This document shows positions 42,430 to 50,176 of a stretch of DNA of 50,176 nucleotides, in pieces; the stretch's first letter is position 1, and the number at the start of each line of letters is the position of its first letter. Position numbers and translations under genes: made by a program. Source of the DNA: Halosimplex carlsbadense 2-9-1 (lineage in GTDB: Archaea > Halobacteriota > Halobacteria > Halobacteriales > Haloarculaceae); assembly GCF_000337455.1 (NCBI RefSeq), contig NZ_AOIU01000009.1, positions 1-50,176 on the forward strand, read 5' to 3'. The notes under the pieces were generated by a model. It worked only from the letters and a program-made list of their open reading frames with translations. It was not told where the DNA came from and searched no databases.

Positions 42430-43509
42430 GTGATCGACTGGCTGGGTACCGTCCTGACCGAGAGCCCGCGGCCGGACCTGCTGCGGCTGGTGGCCGTCCC
42501 CGTCTTCGCCTGGGCCGCCTACCGGGATATCCGCACCCGGCGGGTGCCAAACGCCACGTGGCTCCCGCTGGCCCTGCTGGGGATCGCGCTGCTGGCCTGG
42601 GACATCTCGCGAGTGTCGGCAGGTGACCTCCCCGGCGGGCTGGTCGCCCGCGAACGGTTCTACCTCCGCGTCGCACTCTCGCTCGGGATGGTCGGGTCCA
42701 TCGGCTACCTGTTCTACTACTTGGGCGGCTTCGGCGGCGCCGACGCGAAGGCGCTGATCGTCCTCGCGGTCCTCTTCCCGACCTTTCCGACCTATATCTT
42801 CCCAGCGGAGGCGCTGCCGCTGACCCGGACGACCGTCGGCGTGTTCTCGCTGACGGTCCTCTCGAACACCGTCCTCGTCGGCGCGGCATATCCCCTCGCC
42901 GTCACGCTGCGCAACGCCGTCACCGGCCATCTCGCACCGATCATGTTCATCGGCAAGCCGATACGCGCCGGCGACGCGATCAGCGAGTACGGCTCCCTGC
43001 TCCAGACGCCCGAGGGGTTCACTCGGGGCGGGCTCGACCTGGACGCCCTGCGGATGTACCTGCGCTGGCGCGGGACGACGCTGGCCGCGGTCCGCGACGA
43101 CCCCGAACACCACCGCGACCCCGCGAGCCTCCCCGACGACCCCCGCCCGCCGGGCGACGGCTCGATCCCCGACAGCGGCGGGGTCGCGGCCGGAACCGAC
43201 GGCGAAACCGCTACTGACGGCGGGAAACGGGCCAGTGCGGACGACACCGACGGCGACGGGGTCTCGAACCGCGACGGCGGTTCGAACTACGACGACCCCT
43301 GGGGCGCCCAGGCCTTCCTCGACGACATCGAGGGGTCGGCCTACGGGACGACCGCCGACGGACTGGCCGACGGGCTGGACGTGCTCGCCGAGGAGGACGT
43401 GGTCTGGATCTCCCCCGGGATGCCCTTCATCGTCCCAATGTTCGTCGCGCTCGTGATCAGCCTCGTCTACGGCGATCTGTTCTTCCAACTCGTCTCGATA
43501 CTGGTGTGA
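42430..43509 (+). CDS. pibD: Archaeal prepilin/preflagellin peptidase
   Basis: 359-residue membrane aspartic protease (A24 family) that cleaves class III signal peptides of pilins and archaellins. The catalytic aspartates are D33 in AYRDIRTRRVPN and D105 in GGFGGADAKAL (GxGD-type). Six or so membrane segments are spread around a long hydrophilic insertion (about 185-325), which includes an acidic DDTDGDGVSNRDG motif of the thrombospondin-type-3 calcium-binding kind. A C-terminal helix follows. The start is GTG 42430; the ATG at 42404 is out of frame. A likely substrate in this window is the pilin at 25467. Confidence 0.93.
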   Translation: MIDWLGTVLTESPRPDLLRLVAVPVFAWAAYRDIRTRRVPNATWLPLALLGIALLAWDISRVSAGDLPGGLVARERFYLRVALSLGMVGSIGYLFYYLGGFGGADAKALIVLAVLFPTFPTYIFPAEALPLTRTTVGVFSLTVLSNTVLVGAAYPLAVTLRNAVTGHLAPIMFIGKPIRAGDAISEYGSLLQTPEGFTRGGLDLDALRMYLRWRGTTLAAVRDDPEHHRDPASLPDDPRPPGDGSIPDSGGVAAGTDGETATDGGKRASADDTDGDGVSNRDGGSNYDDPWGAQAFLDDIEGSAYGTTADGLADGLDVLAEEDVVWISPGMPFIVPMFVALVISLVYGDLFFQLVSILV

Positions 43510-43560
43510 GGCCGACGCTCGCGTCGGCGTGTCAGAGGGGGCGCCCGCGTCCCGCGAGCG

Positions 43561-43818
43561 CTACTCCTCGGGGACGACCCGGTCGTACAGCGGTCCGATA
43601 GTGAAAATCGAGACGAGCCACAGGGCAGCGACGGTGATGTAGGCGATCAGGACGGTGCGCTGGAAGCCGGGCGCGTTGGTCACGACCAGCAGGGCGAACG
43701 CGCCGACGAGCAGGCCGACGGCGCCGACGGTGTTGCCCGCGTTCCAGAGCAGGAACGCCCGGGTCCGGGCGTCCTCCTCGGCCATCGCCCCGAGGAACCG
43801 CCGGACGGATCCGATCAT
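43561..43818 (-). CDS. Small membrane protein with two or three helices
   Basis: 85 residues. A charged N-terminal helix ([20 protein letters not shown]) precedes hydrophobic segments [18 protein letters not shown] and [18 protein letters not shown]. The tail is [16 protein letters not shown]-like acttatgcc ~27 nt before ATG 43818 supports it. Function unknown. It is convergent with pibD (51 nt between stops) and divergent from hisI. Confidence 0.78.
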   Translation of the reverse strand: MIGSVRRFLGAMAEEDARTRAFLLWNAGNTVGAVGLLVGAFALLVVTNAPGFQRTVLIAYITVAALWLVSIFTIGPLYDRVVPEE

Positions 43819-43976
43819 CGCCCGTGGGTTGTTCTCGGTCCGGCATAAGTGTGGGCGTCGAGGCCGTTTCGCTCGCGGTTCCCTGCGGTCACCGCTCGCC
43901 TCGGGCCCTCCCTTCGGTCGGCCCCGCGCTCGCCGGCGACAAAAGACCTATTCGGCGGTCGGTCCCAGTTGCGGGT

Positions 43977-44342
43977 ATGAGCGACATCGATCTGGCGTTC
44001 GACGAGCAGGAACGCCTCCCCGCGGTCGCCCAGGACGCCGACTCGGGGGAGGTGCTCATGCTCGCGTACGTCACGAGCGAAGCCGTCGAGCGCACCCGCG
44101 AGACCGGCTTCGCCCACTACTACTCGCGCAGCCGCGAGGAACTGTGGAAGAAGGGCGGCTCCAGCGGCCACGTCCAGGAGATCGCAGAGATCCGCGTCGA
44201 CTGCGACGGCGACGCGCTCCTGTATCTCGTCGACCAGACGGGCGGCGCCTGCCACACCGGCTACGAGTCGTGTTTCCACCGCACCGTCGACGGCGAGACC
44301 GTCGGCGAGCGAGTCTTCGACCCCGACGAGGTCTACGAGTAG
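43977..44342 (+). CDS. hisI: Phosphoribosyl-AMP cyclohydrolase
   Basis: 121-residue monofunctional enzyme of histidine synthesis that opens the purine ring of phosphoribosyl-AMP. The N-terminus [18 protein letters not shown], the [16 protein letters not shown] segment, and the zinc/magnesium motif [12 protein letters not shown] with [14 protein letters not shown] are canonical. The pyrophosphohydrolase (HisE) domain is absent, as expected in archaea. Start ATG 43977 begins the family domain. The next gene starts 5 nt after the stop, so the two are probably cotranscribed. Confidence 0.96.
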   Translation: MSDIDLAFDEQERLPAVAQDADSGEVLMLAYVTSEAVERTRETGFAHYYSRSREELWKKGGSSGHVQEIAEIRVDCDGDALLYLVDQTGGACHTGYESCFHRTVDGETVGERVFDPDEVYE

Positions 44343-44346
44343 CCGG

Positions 44347-45522
44347 ATGAGCGACGCCGCCTTCGACCCCGCGACCGACGACCCCCGCACCGTCGCCGAG
44401 GACCTCGTCGCCGAACTGCGCGAGGCCCGCGACGCCCTCCAGCGCGCCCGCGACCGCGTCGACGAGGTCGGCGAGTCCGAGCTTCGGGCCGTCGCCGACG
44501 CCGACGACGACCTCACGACGCTGTTCGACCGCTACGAGGAGGAGGTCACCGGCGACGGCGACTTCAAGACGTTCATCGAGTTCCAGAGCCAGATCGCCGC
44601 GATCACCGAGGAGCTCTCCGAGGACGTGCGCCACCGCGAGGTCTTCGAGGAGGTCGACGACCTGCTCCAGCAGCGCCGGCTCACCGAGTCGGACTGGGAG
44701 AAGGTCCGCTCGGCGCTCGAACCCGTCCGCGCGGACGTGTCCCGCCTCGACGACCGCGACGAGGCGCGCGACCGCTACGAGGACGCCCGCTTTTCCGCCG
44801 AGCGCCGCATCGACGACCTCGCCGACCGCATCGCGGACCTGGAGGACCTGCAGCGGCTGGGCGACGCCGACCTGGACGCCCCGACCGAGCGCCTGCGCGA
44901 CCCCATCGAGGCGTACAACGACCGCGTCGCCGACGCGTTCGCCGACTTTCGCTCGTCGGCGAGCGCCCGCGACCTGCTGGCGTTCGTCGCGAAGGCCGAC
45001 GCCTACCCGCTCGTGCCCTTCGAGTCGCCGCCGGCGGACCTCCGGGAGTACGTCGACACCTACCCCGCCGGCGCGGAGACGGTCGGGCAACTGCTGGAGT
45101 ACGCCGAGTACTCGAAGTCGAAGCTCGACCACTACGTCGACGACCCCGACGCTCTCAAGCGCAACGTCTCGACCCGGCGGACGTATCTCCGGCGGCTGGA
45201 CGAAGAACCGTTGACCGTCGACTGGCCGCCGGTCGAGGCCGAGACGCTCCGCTTTCGCGCCCGGGAGCTGACCAGCGTCGTCGCTCGGTTCGCCGACCAC
45301 GCCGACGAGGGCGAGACGGCGCTCGTCGCGCTGCGGGAGGTGCGCGCGTTGCCCCGCGAGACCGACTACGAGCGACTCCGCGACAGCGCGCAGGCCCGCG
45401 CACAGCTCGGCCCCGAGGAGCGCGACCGGCTGGCGAGCGGAGACGTGGCCGACGAACTGGCGGCGTGTCGCGACGCGAGAGAACGGCTCGAAGACGCGCT
45501 CGACGAGTATCCTGGCCTGTGA
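44347..45522 (+). CDS. Coiled-coil protein (DUF7118-like) co-transcribed with hisI
   Basis: 391 residues, almost entirely helical and highly charged, with long heptad-like stretches (LREARDALQRARDRVDEVGE, FEEVDDLLQQRRLTESDWEK, AERRIDDLADRIADLEDLQR). The C-terminal third (AYPLVPFESPPADLREYVDT onward) looks more globular. I believe it belongs to the haloarchaeal DUF7118 group, but this is from memory. There is no membrane segment or catalytic motif. The 4-nt spacing after hisI predicts an operon, though no mechanistic tie to histidine synthesis is evident. A structural or DNA-associated role is possible. Confidence 0.82.
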   Translation: MSDAAFDPATDDPRTVAEDLVAELREARDALQRARDRVDEVGESELRAVADADDDLTTLFDRYEEEVTGDGDFKTFIEFQSQIAAITEELSEDVRHREVFEEVDDLLQQRRLTESDWEKVRSALEPVRADVSRLDDRDEARDRYEDARFSAERRIDDLADRIADLEDLQRLGDADLDAPTERLRDPIEAYNDRVADAFADFRSSASARDLLAFVAKADAYPLVPFESPPADLREYVDTYPAGAETVGQLLEYAEYSKSKLDHYVDDPDALKRNVSTRRTYLRRLDEEPLTVDWPPVEAETLRFRARELTSVVARFADHADEGETALVALREVRALPRETDYERLRDSAQARAQLGPEERDRLASGDVADELAACRDARERLEDALDEYPGL

Positions 45523-45910
45523 GTTCGGGACCAATTGACCGCTGCCGGCACCGCGACCGCTTCGACCGGAGATACCGCCGCAAACAGCGTGAAAGCCCCG
45601 ACCGTCTCGACTCGCGCGGGTCGCTGCGCTCCTCGCTCGCTCTGCTCGCTGTGGTGCTTGCTTCCCCGTGCTTCGTCGAGACGGCCACCCCTTTCATTCC
45701 CACCCGCACAGACTGGCCGGCCAGCCGACGCTGGTGGGAATGAAAGGGGCCGCGTGTTCCGGGAAGCACGACGACGTAAGCACTGCAACGAGCGGAGCGA
45801 GTGAAGCGCGCAGCGAGGCGCGCAACCGGAACACGCGGGGGCTTTCACGCTGTTTTGCGGTGCGGTCGAGCGGGTCGTTGCGGTAACTCCCCTCGCAGTT
45901 CGTTCAGCGG
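45523..45910. other. 388-nt gap occupied by a nested inverted-repeat element
   Basis: The gap between the coiled-coil gene (+) and the convergent BolA gene (-) contains the large inverted repeat at 45578-45860. Frames on both strands yield similar peptides only because the DNA is self-complementary. I find no real gene here. Confidence 0.6.
45578..45860. repeat. 283-bp nested inverted-repeat element
   Basis: Outer arms 45578-45600 (ccgcaaacagcgtgaaagcc..) and 45837-45860 are complementary apart from one extra T. Inner arms cccctttcattcccacc (45688-45704) and ggtgggaatgaaagggg (45733-45749) are a perfect 17-bp inverted repeat. The 28-nt centre contains its own palindrome ctggccggccag (45713-45724). 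The stretches between the outer and inner arms are also largely complementary (for example the cagtgcttac / gtggtgcttgc pair). The whole element could fold into one long hairpin in RNA or as a cruciform. No transposase, and no flanking target duplication was identified. Confidence 0.8.
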
Positions 45911-46156
45911 CTACTCCTCGCGTTCCTCGGGCGTGTAGGTCTCGACTTCCAGGGCGTGGATGTCGGTGGTCATGCGGTCGCCGAGCGCGTCGTACACCAT
46001 CTGGTGGCGGTCGACGAGCGACTCGTCGGCGAAGGCGGGGGAGACGACGGTGGCGGCGAGGTGGTCGTCGTCGTCGGCGCCGCGGGCGCGGGCGACGGTG
46101 GCCTCGGCGTCGGGGATCGACTCCTCGATGAGCGCCTCGATGTCGGACAGATCCAT
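45911..46156 (-). CDS. BolA-family protein
   Basis: 81 residues of the BolA fold: MDLSDIEALIEESIPDAEAT, the middle HLAATVVSPAFADESLVDRH loop region and MVYDALGDRMTTDIHALEVE with the conserved FxGxSxxxRH-to-(V/A)xxALxxxHALxxxxYTPEE pattern. The ending YTPEEREE is typical of the family. BolA proteins partner with monothiol glutaredoxins in Fe-S handling in other organisms; no glutaredoxin is nearby. ATG 46156 begins the domain, and a longer in-frame region upstream lacks similarity. Confidence 0.88.
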   Translation of the reverse strand: MDLSDIEALIEESIPDAEATVARARGADDDDHLAATVVSPAFADESLVDRHQMVYDALGDRMTTDIHALEVETYTPEEREE

Positions 46157-46384
46157 GCAGGGAGCGAGGCGGGCGAGCGGAAAAACGCTTGCCACTGTCC
46201 CCTCGGGGTCGCCTGCGGCGGTCCCGTTCGGGAGATTCATACGCCCGCACCGTCTCCGTTCGACCGGCGGCGATGACGAATGGTTACCCCTCCGAGCCCC
46301 TTGTGACGACACGGGACTCCGAGCCGCCTCGATTCTGACCACGGGAGCGACGGCGCCGGTCGCGCCCGATCCACTCCACCGGCC

Positions 46385-47596
46385 TCACACCAGCACGTCG
46401 ACCTCGTACTCCTCTTCGCGCAGCGCCGCCAGCAGCGCCTCGGCGTGCTCGGCCCCTTTCGTCTCCAGGTCCAGCTCCACCTCGGCGGCGTTCATGGCCA
46501 CGTCCTTGCCGGCGCGGTCGTGTTCGATGGCGTGGATGTTCGCCCGGGCGTCGCTGATGATCTGGACCAGCCGTTCGAGCTCGCCGGGGCGGTCCTTGAG
46601 GATCGTCCGGATCCGGAGGTAGCGGCCGGTCTCGACGAGTCCGCGCATGATGACGGTGGTCAGGACGTTCAGGTCGATGTTGCCGCCGCAGAGACAGGGG
46701 ACGATCACCTCGTCGTCGTCGTAGTCGAAGCGCCCCTCCAGCAGGGCCGCCAGCGGCACCGCGCCGGCGCCCTCGACGAGGGTCTTGCCGCGTTCGAGCA
46801 GCGTCGTCAGCGCGACCGCGGTCTCGGCGTCGGAGACGGTGACGACCTCGTCGACGCGCTCGCGGATGACCTCGAAGGTCTCCGTGCCGACCTTCCGAGT
46901 GGCGATCCCGTCGGCGATGGTGTCGACCTGCTCGCGCTCGACGACCTCGCCCTTCCGGAGGGAATCGGCGACGCTGGACGCGCCTTCGGCCTGGACGCCG
47001 ACGATGCGGGTGTCGGGATTCTTGGCCTTGACCGCGGTGGCGATGCCGCTGATGAGACCGCCGCCGCCGATGGGAACGAGCAGGGTGTCGACCTCGGGAA
47101 GTTCCTCGAGGATTTCGAGGCCGATGGTGCCCTGGCCGGCCATCACCATCGGGTCGTCGAAGGCGTGGACGTAGACCCGGTCCTCCGCGCGCTCGATCTC
47201 GTGGGCCTTCTCGGCGGCCTCGTCGTAGTCGGCGCCGTGGAGGACGACCTCCGCGCCGTAGTTGCGGGTGGCCTTGACCTTCGAGACCGGGGCGTGTTCG
47301 GGCATGACGATCTTCGAGTCGACGCCGATCCGCGTCGCGGCGAGCGCGACGCCCTGGGCGTGATTGCCCGCGGAGGCGGTGACGACGCCGGCCTCTTGCT
47401 CCTCGTCGGAGAGGGTCGCGATCTTGTTGGTGGCGCCGCGGATCTTGAACGACCCCGTCCGCTGGAACGTCTCCAGTTTCAGATGGATGTCCGCGCCGGT
47501 CATCGACGAGAAGGTGTGGGAGTAATCGAGCGGTGTGTGCCGGGCGGTCGCGGCCACCCGCTCGCGCGCGTCGAGTACGTCCGCGAGTTCGATCAT
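46385..47596 (-). CDS. ilvA: Threonine ammonia-lyase (threonine dehydratase)
   Basis: 403-residue PLP enzyme deaminating threonine to 2-oxobutyrate, the entry to isoleucine synthesis or threonine catabolism. The Schiff-base lysine is K51 in GSFKIRGATNK. ASAGNHAQGVALAA (about 74-87) and the phosphate loop PIGGGGLISGIATA are canonical. CLCGGNID appears before the C-terminal ACT-like regulatory domain (about 325-403: RYLRIRTILKDRPGELERLV). Length matches the short TdcB/IlvA type with one ACT domain. ATG 47596 begins the family N-terminus. It is divergent from the MATE gene over a 249-nt gap. Confidence 0.96.
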   Translation of the reverse strand: MIELADVLDARERVAATARHTPLDYSHTFSSMTGADIHLKLETFQRTGSFKIRGATNKIATLSDEEQEAGVVTASAGNHAQGVALAATRIGVDSKIVMPEHAPVSKVKATRNYGAEVVLHGADYDEAAEKAHEIERAEDRVYVHAFDDPMVMAGQGTIGLEILEELPEVDTLLVPIGGGGLISGIATAVKAKNPDTRIVGVQAEGASSVADSLRKGEVVEREQVDTIADGIATRKVGTETFEVIRERVDEVVTVSDAETAVALTTLLERGKTLVEGAGAVPLAALLEGRFDYDDDEVIVPCLCGGNIDLNVLTTVIMRGLVETGRYLRIRTILKDRPGELERLVQIISDARANIHAIEHDRAGKDVAMNAAEVELDLETKGAEHAEALLAALREEEYEVDVLV

Positions 47597-47820
47597 ACTA
47601 CCGCTACCGCTCGACGGGAGTTAGATGTACGGGGAACGGCGTGTGAAACCGGCGACTACCGCGAGCCCGTGCTTGAAATCGAGCCACGCGGAGTGAACGT
47701 GAAACCGCGGGACCCGAGCGCGCAGTTCGACGGTGGCCGCCGGGAGAGGAACGGGTCGACGCGGACGCCCTCGACGGTGCGGTCGATCGATGGTGGCCCG
47801 CCAGCCATCGACAGCTTGAA

Positions 47821-47836
47821 TCGGGACCGGTCCCGA
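47821..47836 (+). promoter_or_regulatory. Perfect palindrome 9 nt before the MATE start
   Basis: tcgggaccggtcccga is a perfect 16-bp palindrome ending 9 nt upstream of ATG 47846, after a weak cttgaat element near 47814. In a leaderless or short-leader gene this position would block transcription initiation if a repressor bound. No regulator for it is known. Confidence 0.5.
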
Positions 47837-47845
47837 GCACGGCCA

Positions 47846-49258
47846 ATGTCGGCGGCGAGCGTGCGCGAGCGCGGACTCGGTGTCTGGCGGCGAGTCCTCT
47901 CGCTGTCGTGGCCGATCATGATCCAGCACGTCTTCCGCACGCTCATGCGGACGACCGACGTGGTCGTCACCGGCCTTTTTTCGCCGGCAGCGGTCGCGGC
48001 GGTCGGGCTGGCGGACCTCTACGCCCGCTTTCCACTGCGGATCGGTCTCGGCCTCGGCAGCGGCGCCATCGCGCTGTCCAGCCAGGACACCGGGGGCGCG
48101 GCGGTCGAGAACCGCGACCAGGCGGTCACGCAGGCCGTACTACTGGGTCTGCTGTCGGGGATCCCCTTCGTCGCGTTCGGCGTTCTGTTCGGCGAGGCGG
48201 CGATCTCCCTGCTCGGCGCGCCCGCGGACGTGGCCGAGATGGGCGGCACCTACCTCGCCATCGTCTTCGCGAGCGCGCCCGCTCGCCACGTCGCGCTGGT
48301 CGCCGCCCGCGCGCTGCAGGGCACCGGCGACACCCGGACGCCGATGTACGTCGACGTGACGTCCTCGCTGCTCAACATCGTCGGCTCGCTCGTCCTCGGC
48401 CTCGGCCTGTTCGGCGCGCCCCGACTCGCCATCGTCGGCGTCGGGATCGCGACCGCGGTCGGCAACACCGTCACCGCCGGCGCGCTCTCCGTCGCCATCT
48501 GGAGCTCGCGGACCGAGGCGTCGTTCGCCCGCCCGCGGGACCTCGTCATCGCGAAACAGCTGCTGGCGGTGAGCGCCCCCCGGATCGGCGAGGGGCTGGT
48601 GACGACGCTGGCGGAGTTCCCGTTCAACGCCCTGTTGCTCACGTTCGGGACGGACGTCAACGCCGCCTACCAGATCGGCCGGCGGATGTACCAGCAGGTC
48701 ACCTCGCCGCTGGGGCGGGCTTACCACACCGCCGCCAGCGTCGTCGTCGGGCAGTCGCTGGGCGACGGCGACGTGGCCGCCGCCCGCTTCCAGGGGTGGG
48801 CGACGACCGCCCTCGCCGTCCTGACGATGGGGGCCATCGCCGTCGCGCTCTTTTTCGGCGCCGACTGGTTCGTCTCGCTGTTCACCGGCGACCCCGCGAC
48901 CGCGGGCTACGCGGTCGGCTTCTGTCGCGCCTACGCCGTGGCCGCCCCCGCCATCGGCGCGTATCTCGCCATCTCGGGGTCGCTGCAGGGCGGTAGCGAC
49001 ACGCGGACCCCCTTCGTCGCGCGGACGACGGGCATGTTCGGCTTCCTGCTCGGCTTCGGCTACCTGACGAGCGTGCTCCTCGGCTGGGGCGTGATCGGTA
49101 TCTACGCCGCCATCGCCCTCCAGCAGTTCTGGGCGCTCGCCGTCGTCGGCTGGGGGTTCGCCTACGGCGGCTGGGCCGAGAAGGCCGCGGCGATGATGGA
49201 CGAACGCGGGAGCGCGAGCGGCGGCGCCCCCGCCGAGGACGCGGAAGCGGGCGATTAA
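47846..49258 (+). CDS. MATE-family efflux transporter
   Basis: 470 residues with twelve membrane helices arranged as two homologous halves. The first half begins LSLSWPIMIQHVFRTLMRTT, with DVVVTGLFSPAAVAAVGLAD. ARALQGTGDTRTPMYVDV in the first half and SGSLQGGSDTRTPFVARTTG in the second are the matching MATE signature loops. SAPRIGEGLVTTLAEFPFNA opens the second half. It would expel cationic drugs or metabolites using Na+ or H+ gradients; the substrate is unknown. A longer frame upstream is not homologous. The palindrome just before the start suggests regulated expression. Confidence 0.94.
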   Translation: MSAASVRERGLGVWRRVLSLSWPIMIQHVFRTLMRTTDVVVTGLFSPAAVAAVGLADLYARFPLRIGLGLGSGAIALSSQDTGGAAVENRDQAVTQAVLLGLLSGIPFVAFGVLFGEAAISLLGAPADVAEMGGTYLAIVFASAPARHVALVAARALQGTGDTRTPMYVDVTSSLLNIVGSLVLGLGLFGAPRLAIVGVGIATAVGNTVTAGALSVAIWSSRTEASFARPRDLVIAKQLLAVSAPRIGEGLVTTLAEFPFNALLLTFGTDVNAAYQIGRRMYQQVTSPLGRAYHTAASVVVGQSLGDGDVAAARFQGWATTALAVLTMGAIAVALFFGADWFVSLFTGDPATAGYAVGFCRAYAVAAPAIGAYLAISGSLQGGSDTRTPFVARTTGMFGFLLGFGYLTSVLLGWGVIGIYAAIALQQFWALAVVGWGFAYGGWAEKAAAMMDERGSASGGAPAEDAEAGD

Positions 49259-49282
49259 GCCGCTCGCACCCCAAGCGGGGGT

Positions 49283-49771
49283 ATGAAGCTGATCTCCGTC
49301 GCCGCGGTCGCCGACAACGGCGTCATCGGCGACGACGACGAGGTGCCCTGGCACCTCCCCGAGGACAAGAAGCAGTACCGCGAGCGCGTCGCCGGCTCCC
49401 CCACTATCTTCGGGCGGCGCACCTACGAGATGTTCGACGAGCCGCCGGGCTCGGCCTACGTCGTCCTCAGCCGCAGCGAACGGGAGTACGACGACGAGAA
49501 CGCCCATCACGCCTCGTCCGTCGACGAGGCCGCCGACATCGTCGAGTCGCTGGGCGCCGACCGCGCCTACGTTCTGGGCGGTGCCGGCATCTACGCGCTC
49601 TTCCAGCCCCACCTCGACGGGATGGTCCTGACGCGGGTTCCCGGCGAGTACGAGGGCGACACCCACTATCCGGAGTGGGACGAGGACGACTGGCGACTCG
49701 TCGAGACCGAGGAGTACGCGAACTTCACCGTCGAGACGTGGGAGCGACGCGAGGGCGACGGGACCGCCTGA
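49283..49771 (+). CDS. folA: Dihydrofolate reductase
   Basis: 162-residue haloarchaeal DHFR reducing dihydrofolate to tetrahydrofolate with [28 protein letters not shown] contains the substrate-side motif with the catalytic acid E/D region, [10 protein letters not shown] the NADPH phosphate loop, and [14 protein letters not shown] the GG motif. Length and acidic character match characterised halophilic enzymes. A cgattaagc box overlaps the MATE stop codon about 27 nt before ATG 49283, giving a leaderless transcript within 24 nt of the MATE gene. Confidence 0.96.
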   Translation: MKLISVAAVADNGVIGDDDEVPWHLPEDKKQYRERVAGSPTIFGRRTYEMFDEPPGSAYVVLSRSEREYDDENAHHASSVDEAADIVESLGADRAYVLGGAGIYALFQPHLDGMVLTRVPGEYEGDTHYPEWDEDDWRLVETEEYANFTVETWERREGDGTA

Positions 49772-49806
49772 CCGCTCGTCGCCTCGGATCGGTGCCTGGG
49801 GCGGAA

Positions 49807-50176
49807 TCAGGCGCTCTCGTACCGATCGACGAGGCGCCGCAGGCGTTCGACCCGCGCGTCCGTGTCGGGATGGGTCGCCGTCGGTCCGAGCCGGTCGCGC
49901 GAGCGGTCGAGCGGGAGGATCGAGAGCGCGTCGGTCGCTACCCTCCGCTCGCGGCGGTCGCGGTCGGGCGGGTCGGCCAGTTCGTCATCGAGCGTCCGCA
50001 GCGCCGCGGCCAGCGCCGCCGGGTCGCCGGTGAGCCGCGCCGCGGCGGCGTCGGCGGCGAACTCCCGGCCGCGCGCCAGGGCGCCGACGCCGACGGTCCC
50101 CCACAGGACGAGGTAGTCGCCGACCCAGTCGACGGCCCGTGCGATCGGGTCGTGGGCTGCGGGCTCCCCCTCGGAC
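49807..50176 (-). CDS. M48-family (HtpX-like) metallopeptidase, C-terminal part (partial)
   Basis: Only the C-terminal ~122 residues are inside the window; the frame is open to the right edge. The segment REFAADAAAARLTGDPAALA contains the third zinc ligand glutamate of M48 peptidases, and THPDTDARVERLRRLVDRYE is the typical ending. The HEXXH motif and membrane helices lie beyond the edge. M48/HtpX enzymes degrade misfolded membrane proteins; this assignment is by family only. The gene is convergent with folA, 35 nt apart. Confidence 0.85.
   Translation of the reverse strand, partial: SEGEPAAHDPIARAVDWVGDYLVLWGTVGVGALARGREFAADAAAARLTGDPAALAAALRTLDDELADPPDRDRRERRVATDALSILPLDRSRDRLGPTATHPDTDARVERLRRLVDRYESA

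Noticed and set aside
45465..45886. Several frames on both strands with similar peptides
   Set aside because: They arise from the self-complementary repeat element and have no family similarity.
1..50176. CRISPR arrays, rRNA, tRNA, transposase genes, restriction or toxin-antitoxin systems
   Set aside because: Looked for direct repeats with spacers, conserved RNA segments and typical protein motifs; none were convincing.

Overview
The window reads as chromosomal DNA from an extremely halophilic archaeon (class Halobacteria). GC content is very high, the predicted proteins are acidic, and TATA-like boxes sit about 24-28 nt ahead of many start codons, implying leaderless mRNAs. Several families are typically haloarchaeal: Bat-type HTH-10 regulators, HalOD1, TrmB-MFS, the 128-residue 2Fe-2S ferredoxin, PibD and HemAT. 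The genus cannot be fixed from sequence alone. No rRNA, tRNA, CRISPR array or intact insertion sequence was seen.

Layout. 1-5.7 kb: 5' part of an XPD-type Fe-S helicase, a CDF metal exporter, a phosphodiesterase, a membrane-anchored HTH regulator, threonine aldolase and a Tat-exported repeat protein. 5.9-11.2 kb: a degenerate TrpRS-like protein, a membrane protein, an M29 aminopeptidase, a Bat-like HTH regulator, an MBL hydrolase and small proteins. 11.4-16.5 kb: serA, a coiled-coil protein, a PurD-like ATP-grasp enzyme and ahcY. 16.8-23.9 kb: a signalling block, with a minus-strand HalOD1 / small protein / response-regulator-PAS cluster divergent from a 1833-residue LOV-PAS-GAF-HTH regulator. 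24-30 kb: a methyltransferase, a VOC protein, a pilin, a CNNM/CorC protein and the hisB-ACT-ferredoxin-IMPACT gene string. 30-34.4 kb: small membrane proteins, a divergent MFS/TrmB pair and hisA. 34.5-43.5 kb: a HemAT globin transducer, two tandem PiT phosphate permeases, ferredoxin, an unusual UrtA-like-binding-protein/MCP fusion and prepilin peptidase. 43.5-50.2 kb: hisI with a coiled-coil partner, a 283-bp nested inverted repeat, BolA, threonine dehydratase, a MATE exporter, dihydrofolate reductase and the end of an M48 peptidase.

How the genes work together. Biosynthetic genes are scattered singly (hisA, hisB, hisI, serA, ilvA, ltaE, ahcY, folA). Environmental sensing is dense: an O2-sensing globin transducer, a putative cytoplasmic amide/urea-type transducer and a blue-light-type LOV regulator lie within 24 kb. 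The pilin and the prepilin peptidase are both present but far apart.

The most unusual items are the binding-protein/MCP fusion that lacks any signal peptide or membrane segment (39759-42107), the LOV domain carrying all flavin-contact residues at the front of a 9-PAS, 2-GAF one-component regulator (18404-23905), the long nested inverted repeat (45578-45860), and two enzyme paralogues with altered signature motifs (5901-6974, 13826-15145).
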